Of a stretch of 64,000 nucleotides of DNA, positions 11,481 through 24,551 are shown in pieces. The translations under genes and the position numbers were made by a program. The notes beneath the pieces are model-generated. The model did not search any database. It was not told the origin of the DNA and saw only the letters and a program-made list of their open reading frames with translations. This DNA is from Syngnathus acus (Eukaryota > Chordata > Actinopteri > Syngnathiformes > Syngnathidae). Positions within the stretch are counted from its first letter, which is position 1. Every line of letters begins with the position of its first letter. The stretch covers positions 10,549,412-10,613,411 of the forward strand of contig NC_051102.1 in the NCBI RefSeq assembly GCF_901709675.1, read 5' to 3'.

Positions 11481-11543
11481 GGTTTTATTCCCTCTGAGCA
11501 CTCAATCAGCTGTTTCACCTGCCAACCTGCGCAGGTGCACCTG
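11481..11543 (-). promoter_or_regulatory. Promoter of ZP3-like copy A: TATA-like box plus E-box cluster
   Basis: On the minus strand an AATAAAA TATA-like box lies at about 11481-11490, some 35-40 bases upstream of the start codon. Four E-boxes (CANNTG) follow further upstream within 37 bases: CAGCTG 11507-11512, CACCTG 11516-11521, CAGGTG 11532-11537, CACCTG 11538-11543. Egg-coat genes of vertebrates are known targets of the bHLH factor FIGLA through E-boxes. Binding here is inference. Confidence 0.5.
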
Positions 11544-12635
11544 ATTACTCATCATTTTGTATTTTTCCAAAGTCATATCTGGGATGGATGGGTGGGTGGG
11601 GCCTCCTGATAGCACCACAGTCACGTCACAAATAGAAGAAGCCATCGAACAGCTCAGCTGTGCCATGCCTTTCAAATTCAATTTATTTTGTAACATGACG
11701 AAAACAATTGAAATTGATCATGCTGATTATTAAATGAGTGTGTGCGGATTGCTGCAAGCTTCTTTTATGAGTCAGATTTTGCGTGTTTGGACCTACCAAT
11801 CAGGGAATGGAAAATGCTGCCATTATTGTGTGGCGGTGAATTTGAAATCGGATTGGTTAAAGTAACAGTTCAAGTTTGAATAGGATTTATAATATATCTG
11901 CTAGCACTACTGAGTCTGCTGGCCAACAATACAGATGACACGTGAGCACATAGTGGATCAAATCCGATTGGACCGCTCTAAAATCTGCACATACACTATG
12001 AAATGATGAGAATAGACTGTTAGGAATAAATTGATATTTCATGCAACAAAAATCCATTTACACTCACATGCACAGAAAGACTGCGTAAGAACTGATATCT
12101 TCACCCAAGAATAGTAATTAAGTCTGATATCAAATGGAATAGATTTTTTCCCATGGGGCAAACTTTCAATAAAAAAAAAAATACACCATAAATATGTGAA
12201 GTCCACACTTTAATCTCAATGCATTTTAAATCAGTTTACCTTCTTAAAACCATCACGATGGCATTTGAACATTTTCCAAGTCTGTTAACAGAACTAGGCT
12301 ATTTGTTTACATAACCTTTATTCTGCTACAATTATTTGTACTTTTTAATTAAGTCAATCTGTACTACAATAAACTTTGGCTGGGGGGGGCTCATTCACTT
12401 CCAACTCTAGACACCCCTCCACCAAAAAAAAAGTTAGCAATTCATTGAAGCAGTCACATTGTGTCCAAAAATATTTTATTCTCTGCATCATATCAGAAAC
12501 AAACACCTCCATCTTTTTATGTGGTCAGACGTCTCTCCAACCTATCCACAATGACCAACGGTCCCAACACTGAAAGTTGACTCAGCCCATGGAATTCTAA
12601 GGAGAGAGGTTCAAATAGTCAAGTCATGTGGCAGC
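11544..12635. other. Spacer between the two ZP3-like genes
   Basis: AT-rich, no coding exon recognised. AATAAA on the minus strand (TTTATT at 12475-12480) lies about 160 bases beyond the stop of copy B and is its likely polyadenylation signal. Confidence 0.5.
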
Positions 12636-14020
12636 TCAACTCAAAGTTGTTCCCCCCCCCAAAAAAAGAATACTTTGTTCAGCTCTTCGTCTGGGCCGGG
12701 TTTTGCAGATCTGATCACAGCAGCTACACAGAATGTTCTGGGATGGGTCGTCTAGTAATTCCCATCTAAGAATAAAAGTACAAATGATTGCAAAGGCAGA
12801 TTAAAAAGAAAAGGAAGCTCCGTGCAACACTTGCCCTCCATTCTGTTGGGAATATTGACAGGCTTTCTTGCTTTCATCAAGGACTTCAGGATCCCACGCA
12901 ACAAGTTTACAGTGAATGTACAGCTGTAGGGGGAAAAAAAATAAATAAAGTCACTTTACAAATTGGTCATTTTCTTTCTCACCTTTCCAGTACCCAACAT
13001 GGATGACTGCAGGGAAAGAACAAGTGCAGATGAATGGTATCGAGGGACAAACGCCGAGTTGCTCTCGATAAGACATCTGTAGAAAGTAAACGGTCACAAA
13101 TCCAGTTTTTAAACTGAAAAGGCAAATGAGACCTACCCTTTGTTGACAACGATGGGATGAACCTGCTGATGTGGCTTCAGCTCCGCAGTGGGGGCTGCGA
13201 CACATTCCTCCATGAAGAGCCGCAACGGCTGATGGGCTTTCTGCTCCACAGCCGCCCAGATGGGCATGAGCGAGCCCAGCGGGATTACATTCGATTTTGC
13301 TATGCCTGTCATTTGTTCTGGATGAAAAACGCCAGTACTGAGTCTATGCATGCTTTATCAAATGGCAGCGAGGAAAATCACCATTGAGGAGTGCCATACG
13401 GAAGACGAGGCCACCACGCCCTACAGAAACACTGGCACCTGGGTTCAGGAATGGAGGAAACCACCCTTTTGGCCTACAAATATTTGGGGCTGTTTTAAAT
13501 GGGGTCAGGTAAAGAACGGATATCAGAAAACACCGCACCTTTTCTGGACACATTCAAAGAAATACTCATATAGTGGTGGCTGTGACTTTGCTCCAGGCTT
13601 GTAGGTCATCACATTTTGATAGATCAGATGTTTCCCCTTTATCTGTGGAAGACAGACTGGTCATCAAGAAGCTTCTGAGGATTCAGATGGCTGTATTTGC
13701 TACTCTGACCTTTTTCTTAAATTTACAGTCTCGGAATTTGTAGTGAAAATGTAGTGCCCAGTCTCCCGTTGGCAAAGTCGTCGCATCGGACCGTATGCAG
13801 TTTCCAAGGAAAAGATACGTCGAGTATGGCACCAGCTCCTCACTGATGATCCATGTGATGTTTACAGAGTCTGGCTTACATTCTATTTTGATATCTGTAA
13901 AGAAAGGAGTCTCATGTGAAAAACCTGTACAGTATTAACAAAGCACGCATGTGCAATACCTTCATTTTCAGCTGTTGCAAAAACAGCCAATAGTGTCACA
14001 CCTAAGAGATGGAGAAGCAT
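12636..14020 (-). CDS. zp3: Zona pellucida sperm-binding protein 3-like, copy B, 311 aa
   Basis: Secreted egg-coat protein of the ZP3 type. Minus-strand exons: 13960-14020, 13710-13894, 13539-13642, 13382-13473, 13137-13317, 12983-13076, 12835-12923, 12636-12765 (936 bases, phase closed). The signal peptide is MLLHLLGVTLLAVFATA. ZP-N has IKIECKPDSVNI, YLFLGNC and KGKHLIYQNVMTY. ZP-C has LGSLMPIWAAVEQKAHQPLR, HPIVVNKGCLIESN and LYIHCKLVAWDP, then LCSCCDQICKTR. A furin-like RPRRR is at 292-296, with no membrane span. The donor after exon 7 is GC (GG|GCAAGT), because the nearby GT site breaks the frame. The 3' end crosses T7 and G9 runs (12652-12667), so the last dozen residues depend on exact run length. 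It shares exon order with copy A, so the pair arose by tandem duplication followed by much divergence. Confidence 0.88.
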
Positions 14021-14045
14021 GGCTGAGTATGCCAAGGCACTTGGC

Positions 14046-14100
14046 AAGTGCTATTATATACACACTTCCTGTCTCATTATACCAATGCCAGACATCTGTG
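14046..14100 (-). promoter_or_regulatory. Promoter of ZP3-like copy B: TATA box and E-boxes
   Basis: TATATAA on the minus strand (TTATATA at 14054-14060) lies 34-40 bases upstream of the start codon. E-box-type sequences occur at 14045-14050 (CAAGTG) and 14095-14100 (CATCTG). Confidence 0.5.
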
Positions 14101-14640
14101 CAGGAACAGGAAGGATTTTTTTTGACCGTCCACACCGAAAGCTGTTTGCTCAATGGCCCACATCTTATTTTCTTATTTGTAGTAAGAGGTTGTGGGTGAA
14201 AACATGTAAATAGATTATTATTATTACTATAAAATTTTATTAGCACTAAAAATATTCCATTTCTTCGTCTTCTCATATATCTTTTATTTGTGAATAAAAT
14301 ATACACAAATATATAAAACATGAAATATTAAATAACAATTTGGGGGGGAAAACAGTCAAAGTTAATGCAACAAACATTAGAGGACTCTTGACAATATAAA
14401 GACTTATTCACATTGTTAATCTGTTATTGTTACTATTTATTTATGTTTTCCCCAAAATTAACTATCACCCCCCCCCCCCCCTCAATTTTTTTTTTTTTTA
14501 AATCCTGCAAAAAAACTGTCTACAGTGCAGCTTTTTAATCTTGGGCCAAGCTGATTTCCATTCACTTTTGCTATATTCGAGTAACACTCGGGAACGTAAT
14601 CTAAATACAAGCCTGCAAAGCGGAACAAAGGACAAACAGT
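14101..14640. other. Spacer between ZP3-like copy B and nedd8
   Basis: AT-rich stretch with a poly-C/poly-T block at about 14467-14500. No coding exon recognised. Confidence 0.5.
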
Positions 14641-14792
14641 CAACGCAAACGTCACTTCCGGAACCTTTAGCATGTTACACAGGAAGTAATCCTGAATCAT
14701 CCCGGCGACCAGTTTAGATCTACTCAGACTACAAAATCGCTTTATTCATTACATGTTAAGATCATTTCAAATTGTCATATTCCTCGTTCAAA
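14641..14792 (+). promoter_or_regulatory. Promoter and 5' UTR region of nedd8
   Basis: ETS-type motifs CACTTCCGG (14653-14661) and AGGAAG (14681-14686) precede the start codon at 14793. ETS sites of this type are common at TATA-less housekeeping promoters. The transcription start is not resolved. Confidence 0.4.
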
Positions 14793-15600
<808 letters not shown>

Positions 15601-16136
15601 ATGGCGCTTAACGCAATGCCAGCTGTGTGCCAATGCTCGAGGTGTCCCAACATCATTAAACTATGTTACCATAACAAGCAAATCCCCCCTCCCACATGCA
15701 AAAGCAAACCTGTTGTGAATGTTTTTGTGCTTTCTGCATTTGCCCTGTTTGTACAGGCCACTCTCAATATATCGCAATCTTTTATTTGCCAAGTTTGAGC
15801 ATGGAATTTGACTCTCAGCCAACATTTCGGTAGCTAAATCCATCCATTGCAGCCTGGTCATCCTCCCATCTGTGGTCTCTTCTCAAGGTTTCTCATTTCC
15901 CCTAGCTGGGGTTTTGAGTTTTTCCTTGCCCTCTTGGGAGTTTAAGATCAGTTTGTCATTTTTCACATGTCCTGAGTGTTGTTAGTCACCTAAATGTTGA
16001 ACAGAGGCTGTGATGTACCCAAGTCAAATTCCTTGTTTGGCACGCTCAAATATGGCCAATCAAAACTCTTGAGTCTAACAACTTTCAGGACGACATGTGC
16101 AAAAATTGACACTTAACCAATGCTGTGGAAATTGTG

Positions 16137-16142
16137 AATAAA
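16137..16142 (+). terminator. Polyadenylation signal candidate for nedd8
   Basis: AATAAA about 537 bases after the stop. Other AATAAA hexamers lie at 16523-16528 and 16544-16549. On the minus strand TTTATT at 16236-16241 could end ap1g2 transcripts, so the convergent 3' UTRs may overlap. Confidence 0.4.
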
Positions 16143-16885
16143 TGCTCAAATTGGGTTTTGCACTTTTTTCCAATGCACATTGCTCAAATTGGCATCGAAT
16201 ACACATTGCTGCATGGTGCTGAAATCATCCGGTCATTTATTAGAAAATGAGTGTGAATTCAAACATGAAATAGTGTTCTTGGATCTAGAACAGTTTAACC
16301 ATCCACAGTACACCACTGCAGACACTTTCCAGTTTTTGGGAGGACTTCTGAATGTAAGCGTACGTGGATTGGTCTTTAAAATAAAAATACTGAGAACAAT
16401 TAGTGCGATACAGACCTTAAAACTTAAGAGTGACTGTAAATAAACAGGACTATTGTTCAAGAGGTTCTGCACGATTTATCAAGTAATGCTGATTCCAATG
16501 TAATTGAATGATTACTAACAATAATAAACCTTTGAGCACAAAGAATAAAAGGCACAGGAGAAGAGGGGAGCTATGAGTGTCTAACGATATGGTGACAGTA
16601 CATTAGTTGGCCAATTGATTTGGAGGGAGTACAAACGGAGTGCTACAAGACATTCAGTATCTCAAAGAAATAAAAGACAATCATATGATAGGTCAAATCA
16701 ACTACAAAACCCTGAATATGATATCTAGGCTGATGATGCTTAATAGCCTGGCTGACCTTGAAAAACAATACTTGATTACTTTTGTCTTGAATGCAATATC
16801 AAATAGATGACTTCTTTATCCAAGTTCAGCATCAGAGTAAACAACCAAATGGTGAATCTGAAGAATGTCTGGTGATTGGAGCCAA

Positions 16886-19800
16886 TCAAGAAAGTCCAGG
16901 AAAGGAATCAATTTGAACTGTGTCCTGAACGGAGGATCCTTGGCTTGAGTAAGATATCCGTATCCTCATTTTAAGGTTGACCTGGAGGAAATGGGTCAGA
17001 TGACACTTTTTCCTCGGCGGTTGAGCTCAAGAAATGATTGCTACAATGGAAATGGGTAGTCACCTTGTTTGGATTGTTGAGAAGTACCAACTGGGTCACA
17101 TGAGCCAAGCCTCTTGCAGGAAGTGTGTCTCCGCTGGGGGCCTTCATGTTTAAGTGGACACTCTGAAACCATCAAATACACAGACGTGGACACCTAACAC
17201 TTTGTTCATGTCATTCTACAACCTGAAATTAGTACTTTCTGGTTTTTGCAAATGCCAACGAATAGTACCCAGCTTTGCCTCAACATAGTTGTCCTACTAG
17301 TAGTTCCCAACTGTGTGTCTCAAAGTGCTCAGTTCCTGTCCACAAACCTTTGGCACAGCAGCCTGCAGAGCGAAGCTTGTGACGTCCGAGTCAGACGAGT
17401 TGCAGCCTTTCAGGGTTACCGTCACGGCCGAGTCGGACTGTTTCTCACAGCTGAGTGTCAGAGTCACACCGTTCTTCTCGTACACTGTCACTGCAGGGGC
17501 TATGAAATATAAGCAAGCTGATAACGTCATACAAATGACGCAAACAAAACACGACTCCCTTTGCACATCTTGAGATGGATGCCTTTGAATTTGCCGTGTG
17601 GGTCTAGCACTCAAACCTGATGCCAAGGGGGTGGGCTCAAATCCGCCCAACAGATCCAAAAGCTCTCCTCCAATAGGCTTGGCTGTGGTTATGGACTGGA
17701 CGGGTACCGTGTCACCCTGAGCTGGGCCCGCCGGAACGGATTCCTCGGAGTCCCCAAGCAGGTTCAAAAGATCACATACCTCAAGAAAACACAAACACAG
17801 GAGGAATGAAGAAGTCCATGCATCCATTATTCATTCCAAAGTTCATCAGAATATAAAGTAGTGAGAGTTTACGGACTATTTGAACTGGGTGGTTCTCACA
17901 AAGCGTGCTCAAATGCTGACTCACTGAGAGCTATTACCGTATTTTCCGCCCTAAAAGGCGCACCTAAAAACCTAAAATTTTCTCAAAAGCCGACAGTGCG
18001 CCTTATAGGCCAGTGCGCCTTATATATGGATCAACTGATGAATTTGTTGATCCATACTGGTTGTACACAGTGCTCTGCCAAAATGTTTCAGTACGTTTTA
18101 GTACGACTAGTAAATTACAAGGTCGCATCGCTTCCCAGCATTACGGCAACTGTAGTCAGGGGGCGTCACCGAATAGCTGTTGTACCCGCGAGGCTATTTC
18201 ATGTCAAAATAGGCTGCTCTGTTAATGTTTCGAGTAAATCTACGGATCGATATGGAAGGGAAACATAGGTAAGTAGTACCAATGCGTTAGATCGAACTTT
18301 AGTCAGTTCCGATCATTTTATAGGAGATCGTTTGAGAAACGCGATTGTTTACACTTTGCTGAGGCTCATGGGAGATTGCGAGCTGAGTCTCGTGAGACTT
18401 TGCGGATGGCTAATGCTATTGCGATAGCTGCTATACGTACCAGGCTATTTCATGTGCGCCTTATAACCCGGTGCGCCTTTTAGGGCGGAAAATACGGTAC
18501 TTTCTTTCCTTTGCTATCAATCACCGGATTTCGCTGCTTACGATATTGCAGAGATCTCGCAGAGATAAAATAAACCACTTGACGGCAATTTGTGCTGTTG
18601 CTTGTGTGTGAATGTATTTGAAAAAGAGCCGTCACAACCACTTCCTATTTTGACAACACTCCCATGGAATTAAGATAAATAATAAGTGAGGTTGGTTAGC
18701 CCATTATTTCCACAAGGTGGCACTCATGATCTACTACGGTAAATGACTATGCTTCTGGCAGAATGGCAAGTTCAATTAGTTTGCGGCAAAACACGTCAAG
18801 TCAACATCTTTTAAATCGCCTACTAAGTGCAGGAAGGCTTGACTTAAAGCATGTATCATTTTGACCTGGGTTATTTTTAGGCTCTGATGTCATACTTCAA
18901 GTCCACACTTCCTGAGAACCACCCAACTCAGTTCCTTAACGGATATGCAAATAAAAACACAGCACCATACAAAAGAATGTCACTCATGTTGCCGGACGAA
19001 ATTCACAAGTGCTGACTCACTAAGTGATCTCATGCCAGACAGAACATTACGTATAAACTGGTTAGTTGAGTTTCATTTCCATTGCTTTAGCATAACAAAC
19101 AACAATGAAATAATTGGTCAGGAGAGATGGTTTATGTAAATAAACACGATCCACATTGTACAGTAGAGCTAAATCAACGCTTTTCAGATGCACTTATATT
19201 GCATTTTTTCAGAAGGAGAAGTGCATTGAAATTGGCCATGGGAATATCACCTGGTTAGCAGGTAGTTGTGGCAGTAGGGTCTCTCTCTGCTTCACCTTGT
19301 CCACCTCCAACGCTTTGATGACGCCCCCCATCGAGTCCCCATTGGTATGACCCGGTGAGTTCCTGTCAATCACAGGCATTCTCTCCAGCACTGCTGCTCT
19401 GTGGACACACAGTGAACAGCTCAACATTTTTAAGAGAATAGACTTCTTCTTCTACCCCTCCAAGATGAAAATCCACACAAACCTCATGTGGTCATATTTT
19501 TTGAAGAGCGCGTTATATTCCACTGCCCTCTGCTGGAGCTCCACATCTATGCAGCTGCCGTAAATGCTTACAATGCTTTTTATTCGACTACAATGAAAAA
19601 AAAACAGGGAGACATGGACATATGGAAATGGAGTTACAGGGTTTATCAGCTTTTCCCCCAGTTTAAATAGAAATCAGCAATGTAACTCTAGAATACTACC
19701 AAGTAGAAAATATAAACAGTGAGTTGTGTTTATGTTGTTGGGACAACAAAAGTGTGTCTTACTCGACATTGTCAATGATGCGGGTGCTCAGTTTCATGGT

Positions 19801-22800
19801 GGCAGTGAGAGCAAAGCCCCTTGTCGTCGGGGTGGACATGTGAGACTGGAGAACCGTTTCTAAGGCTTCCAGCACACTGTCCGCAGTGACCTAATTACAA
19901 TAATTGACAATGGTGAATTAAAAAAAGGTTTCCCATAAAAAAGCAAATGATGAACCAGTGTGGTTTATTGACCTCAACAGGTTCCATCTCCTGACATTCT
20001 CCTCTGAGTAGCAGATCTCCATACTCTCCAATGCACCAGCAGGCCACCTGAACCAGTGGTTGCTACAGAGTAATAAAAAGTAACTTTAAGTAATGTTTGC
20101 ATAGATAAAAAAAATTAAGCATCAAAAATAAATTCCTAATAATAAAACGTCAACAACATAATAAAACGAGGACAACCTGCATTCACGCACCTGAGAGATG
20201 TCACTTAGCAGCGCTCGGTAAAGTTTGTGGACGGTGTAACAGTGAAGCTCAGAAGCGTTGGTGATGAGCAGGATCAAGTTGGGAACGGTTTCATCTCTCA
20301 CATCACCTCCAGCCTAGCAGTGTAGGAATAGATAACAAACAGGAGCGTATTAACACACACGGCCGCTGATGCAATCAATCTCAACATCCCTTTCCATGGC
20401 ATACACCACCAACAGTTAACCTTGCTGTTCAAGAACTTTTGGAGGAACTAACTCCATTTTTTTCCCCCCTTCAAACGCTTCATTTACGCCACCCAGCACA
20501 AATGAAAATTGTTTCATACAATGTGTGACCTTGTGTTTACCGTGGTGAGGACATGCAGGATGGTGTCAATGTGCCAGCGCTGGGAAGGTGCGTACCTGAC
20601 AGACACACACAATGGTGCTTTAGAGCAGATCAGAAACACACAGAGAAATCCATTCGTGTCTGCATGGTCGTGAACACAGACACACACACACACAGAAGTG
20701 TGGCGATAGTGTCATACGAGTACAGTAATGCCTTTGAGAGTTGTCAACAATCACATCGTGAAGATGTGTGCCACACAATGGGAGTAAACCAATCCCTGTT
20801 TTGGGCAAAGAGAGTGCCAATGTATCATGCCATTGTGAATATTTGCACGCCTACGACTATACCAAAGAGCATGTGCATGATTTGCTCACCTCTCTGCAGC
20901 ATAGAATATCCCGCTGGTAGTTTCAGCTCTGAGTTCAGGTGGGCAGGAGGAGAGGAACATGAGCAGCTCTTTCATCATGGAGCGGATGTTGCTGGCGGAT
21001 GCCAATGCTAAGGAGAGGTCTAATGCACGGCTGAACAAATGGACAGTACTGGATATTAGCTCATGTTTGAAAACTGAAAAGAAATGTGTGGAAAAATGTG
21101 TGTTACCGTTTGACAGAAGCATCCGGGTCTTTCAAGCAGTCCACAATGGTTCCTCTGTGACGCTGTACGGCAATGTTGTCTGTCCCAACTATCTTTTGCA
21201 GGGAGGTCATGGCAATGTATCTGGACAAAAACAATAACAAGAAAATCTGCAAAATAGGAAGGGCAAGCTGAAAAATTGCAATTAATGACTTTGCAGGATT
21301 CTTTGTTAACCTATTCCACTGTTGCATTTTAGTTTGATACCCCGAAAAAGGTCATGTTGGATCAACTTAATATTGTGTAGCCAAATGCATAATGGGTTAA
21401 ACAGGTTGAGAATCTTATTGAATAAAAGATATTTTCAGCCAAAATATAATAAATATATACTAATGAATAATATAATCAAAATGAAATCATAATATAATCA
21501 TGAAAAATATAACAATGAACAACAATTAAAGAATAAATAAAATAACATTAATCTAGTGAATGATTTATCTGTCATTCTGATAAAACAATGTTGACGTACT
21601 ATCACCACAGCTGTCACGAAAAAAACCTGTCCCGTCATGGTCACAAAGCGATTAAGCCTCCTGCAGGTAAAAACCAGACGACCCTGTAAAGTGCCCTCAT
21701 GTCCCTTAAAGATAAGCGCTGGGGAAAAATATTACTATAACAAAGCCCAGAGGAACAATTGATGAGCCTTCACCCTGCCTAGCAGATAGAAAGTGACCTT
21801 CTAGTGTGGCTCCAGAGATAACGTACCACAGCAAGGCGCTGAGATAGCTCAGACTGATGACAACCTGTCAAGAAGTTGCCAGTGGCCTTGAGGAACGAAA
21901 ATGTACAGGGAAAGAAGCCGAGGATGGGGGAAGAGATGAAACGAAGGAATACAAATTGGGGCTCCAATGCCGTTAAGATGCACTGACCGAATGTTCCTGT
22001 CGTTATTCAGGAGGAAGCGGCCCAGGATGTTCACAGCCAGGATCTGAGGGAATTCATCTTACTCAATATAACAGTAACTACTATAATTATTGTGAATGAG
22101 GCATGCCCCCATTTAAAAAGTGTCTTCTCACCCTGAGGCCACTTTCGGACTTGATGTCCAGCACCGTGAGAACAGTCTCATACAGCACAGCATTGCCCAC
22201 GGTCTTAGTGCTATCTGTATTGGTAGCTACCTGTACAGTGACACACAAAAATCATCCATTAGCTGACCCGTTGTAAACAAATCAAACAGCTAGCATGAAT
22301 GCATTGTGGTCAGCAGAAGTAGAACCTGAGCTAGGAGATCATTCATGGTGTCGCTTGCTGCTTCATTGTTGCGCCCGAGGATTCTCAGCAGTCTCAAGAT
22401 GCGGACCTGTGAATGGAAGGCATTCGTTTTATTCTTCTTCTTGCATTTAATATTTTAGTTTTTTTTTTGTGTGTGTATAGATGATCAGGAGCTGAAATCT
22501 TCACAGAAAATATCTTTCAACATACATAGAGCTCCCAATTTGCATCATAACAGGTTGCTTGATAATGAAAAAAAAAAAAATCACGATTATTTGGGTAAAA
22601 ATTGAAATCACGATTTTCAGCAGTATTAGAGTGAAGACAAACCTGTAGGAAAGGATCACTGATCCCTGCCACGTCATGCTCTGGAGAGTAACCGGAAGTT
22701 ACCAAGCTTTTCATAATGCGAACCAGATCTGGGACTGTCTGCAATACACACAGACACCGTCCGTCTAAATAGACATGTTAAAGTCAGGCAGAATTTAGAG

Positions 22801-24537
22801 TAGGTACACTGCCTGAAGATGTTTTACAATGTCAATGGAAATGCAGAGTGCTGCAGGCCAGTGGACAAATACTGTCGTTTGATGCTCTTAATGCTTAACA
22901 GGTTTTTGTTAATGCCTTCAATGAACTTACTTTGTCATATCAGCCCAAAATGTGCATGTGAATATGTTTGAGTGTGCGTGTGTGTCATCTACGCACCTTT
23001 CTGAAGCGCTCCAGTGTATCTGGACTACACTCACACAGCACTGTGATGAGCACTACAGCACCATGGAGCACACCTTCAGACAAACAGAGCCAAAACCTTG
23101 AACACAAAACAATTGAGTAAATGTTTGTCTCAAACAAATGTCAAAGGTAAACTGACCGTGGTGCTTCTCGGCCAGGAGAGAGCGAGCTGTTCGGGCAAAG
23201 AGCTCCCCGAGATCTGGAACCTTTCGAACAATGTGGATGGCACACAGTGCAGCCTGGGTAAACAGGGGAAGAGCATCCGAAACATATTACGGGAGAGCGG
23301 AAACAAGCTCAGCATCACCAACGTTTCTTTGAACTGCGGTATGGAAATAACAAGAGTATCTTTACCTTCTTTTTAATGTAAGAATTGGAGGCTCGAAGCA
23401 GCCTCTCAATCTCCGGGGCAAGATCTTTGCACATCTCAGCCGAGCCAATACAGGCGAGAGTGCATAGAGCCAGAGACTGCACATACTGGCTACTATGAGA
23501 CAGGTCACTGAAAAGCAAGAAGCACATAGCTGCTGTTTTATATGATGAATAAAAATTTGGTCATTTCTTATTATTACTTCCTCCTTATATGTTGCACCAA
23601 ACTTTGTCTCCTGGAATAACGCTTGAGTACATTTGCTACAAAAGGTTTATGTCACCAGTCATATGCACAATTGAATGGGAAAAATAGCCATCATAATTGC
23701 AGCCATTGAATTTCAACTGCGTTTTTTAATTCCTCAAAGGGCTATGTGATTGCAATGGGCAATCTTACTTTTTTATGGAATTGGTGATGAGCAAACTGGC
23801 ATCCTGCTTCTCATCCAGCAGCATCATGGCTCCGAGGTATCCTACACGCTTTTCACTGTAGCGAGGGCTGGCTATCATCCGAACACACTCCATCTAACAG
23901 GAAGAATTTGAACAGGAACAACTTGAGCTCTAAAACAGCCAAGCAAGAACCAGGGCGTACTCGTTGGTCCACTTGGTCGGTCTTCCTTCATAGCCTTTGA
24001 TTGCCCTATTGTGTGGAGGGGTAATTTGTGGTTTCCGCTGTGTCTGCAGCATGAGCCACATTCATAGAAGTATACAATAGATTGGACCGCCAATCGCGTC
24101 TTACGGCTAAAGCCAATGGGCAGCCATCTTGTGTTGCCTGTTACTGACAGTGTGTTATTTAGATTTTTTATTTTGCTAAAAACACTTATCAGTGCGTGCT
24201 TCACGCTCCATGTATGGAGTGAATAATCCTCCATCTATGGAGTGAATAATGTTCTCAAAGAATGAACCCCACCCCCACCACCACGGTAAATGGACTCAGA
24301 TGCATGATCTGCCTCATCACACTCAAATCCTCTCACCTGACCAAAGTGTGCAGGATAGCCAAGCATGTGGACATAGAGAAGCTTGGCCAGGTTGTGAGAT
24401 CGACCATCGTTGTCAGATTGTCTGAATTGCGCCCGGATGACAGCGCATTCCCTCTGGATGACACCCCGCTCTTCGCACTGGGTCCTGGCCGACCTAATGG
24501 CCCGGATCATCTCCTGCAGTGGAATCGATGGAGACAT
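16886..24537 (-). CDS. ap1g2: AP-1 complex subunit gamma-2 (gamma-adaptin 2), 795 aa
   Basis: Large gamma subunit of an AP-1-type clathrin adaptor acting in trans-Golgi and endosome sorting. Minus-strand exons: 24337-24537, 23769-23893, 23366-23507, 23157-23253, 22997-23073, 22643-22738, 22326-22406, 22132-22230, 21988-22043, 21107-21220, 20890-21030, 20541-20595, 20191-20313, 19973-20062, 19763-19890, 19483-19587, 19251-19398, 17617-17779, 17348-17499, 17064-17162, 16886-16981. They total 2388 bases with every phase closing. The trunk (1 to about 585) has [37 protein letters not shown] and [20 protein letters not shown]. The hinge (to about 680) has clathrin-box-like DLLNLLGD and ELLDLLGG. 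The ear starts [10 protein letters not shown]. Features such as GQMEC and [11 protein letters not shown] fit gamma-2 better than gamma-1. The ear ends SFPGLS, without the SWQ end seen in human gamma-adaptins. The acceptor before the ATG exon follows a CT microsatellite. A MITE sits in the hinge intron. Confidence 0.94.
17935..18499. mobile_element. Non-autonomous DNA transposon (MITE), copy 1, inside an ap1g2 intron
   Basis: The ends are inverted repeats of about 30 bases, starting TACCGTATTTTCCGCCCTAA and matching perfectly in the two ends. Blocks of GCGCCTTATA recur beneath both termini. TA at each edge would fit a TA target duplication, or may be part of the element. No transposase is present. 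A related copy is at 50993-51374. The element lies within the 1.47-kb intron between the two hinge exons of ap1g2 (17780-19250). Confidence 0.85.
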
Positions 24538-24548
24538 GGCTGCGTCTA

Positions 24549-24551
<3 letters not shown>

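Noticed and set aside
17861-18268. 135-codon plus-strand frame
   Set aside because: Lies within the MITE in an ap1g2 intron and has no recognisable protein similarity.
16886-24537. ap1g1 as the identity of the adaptin gene
   Set aside because: HFGQMEC, the TNTDS...[11 protein letters not shown] segment and the ear [11 protein letters not shown] resemble gamma-2, and the synteny is that of AP1G2.
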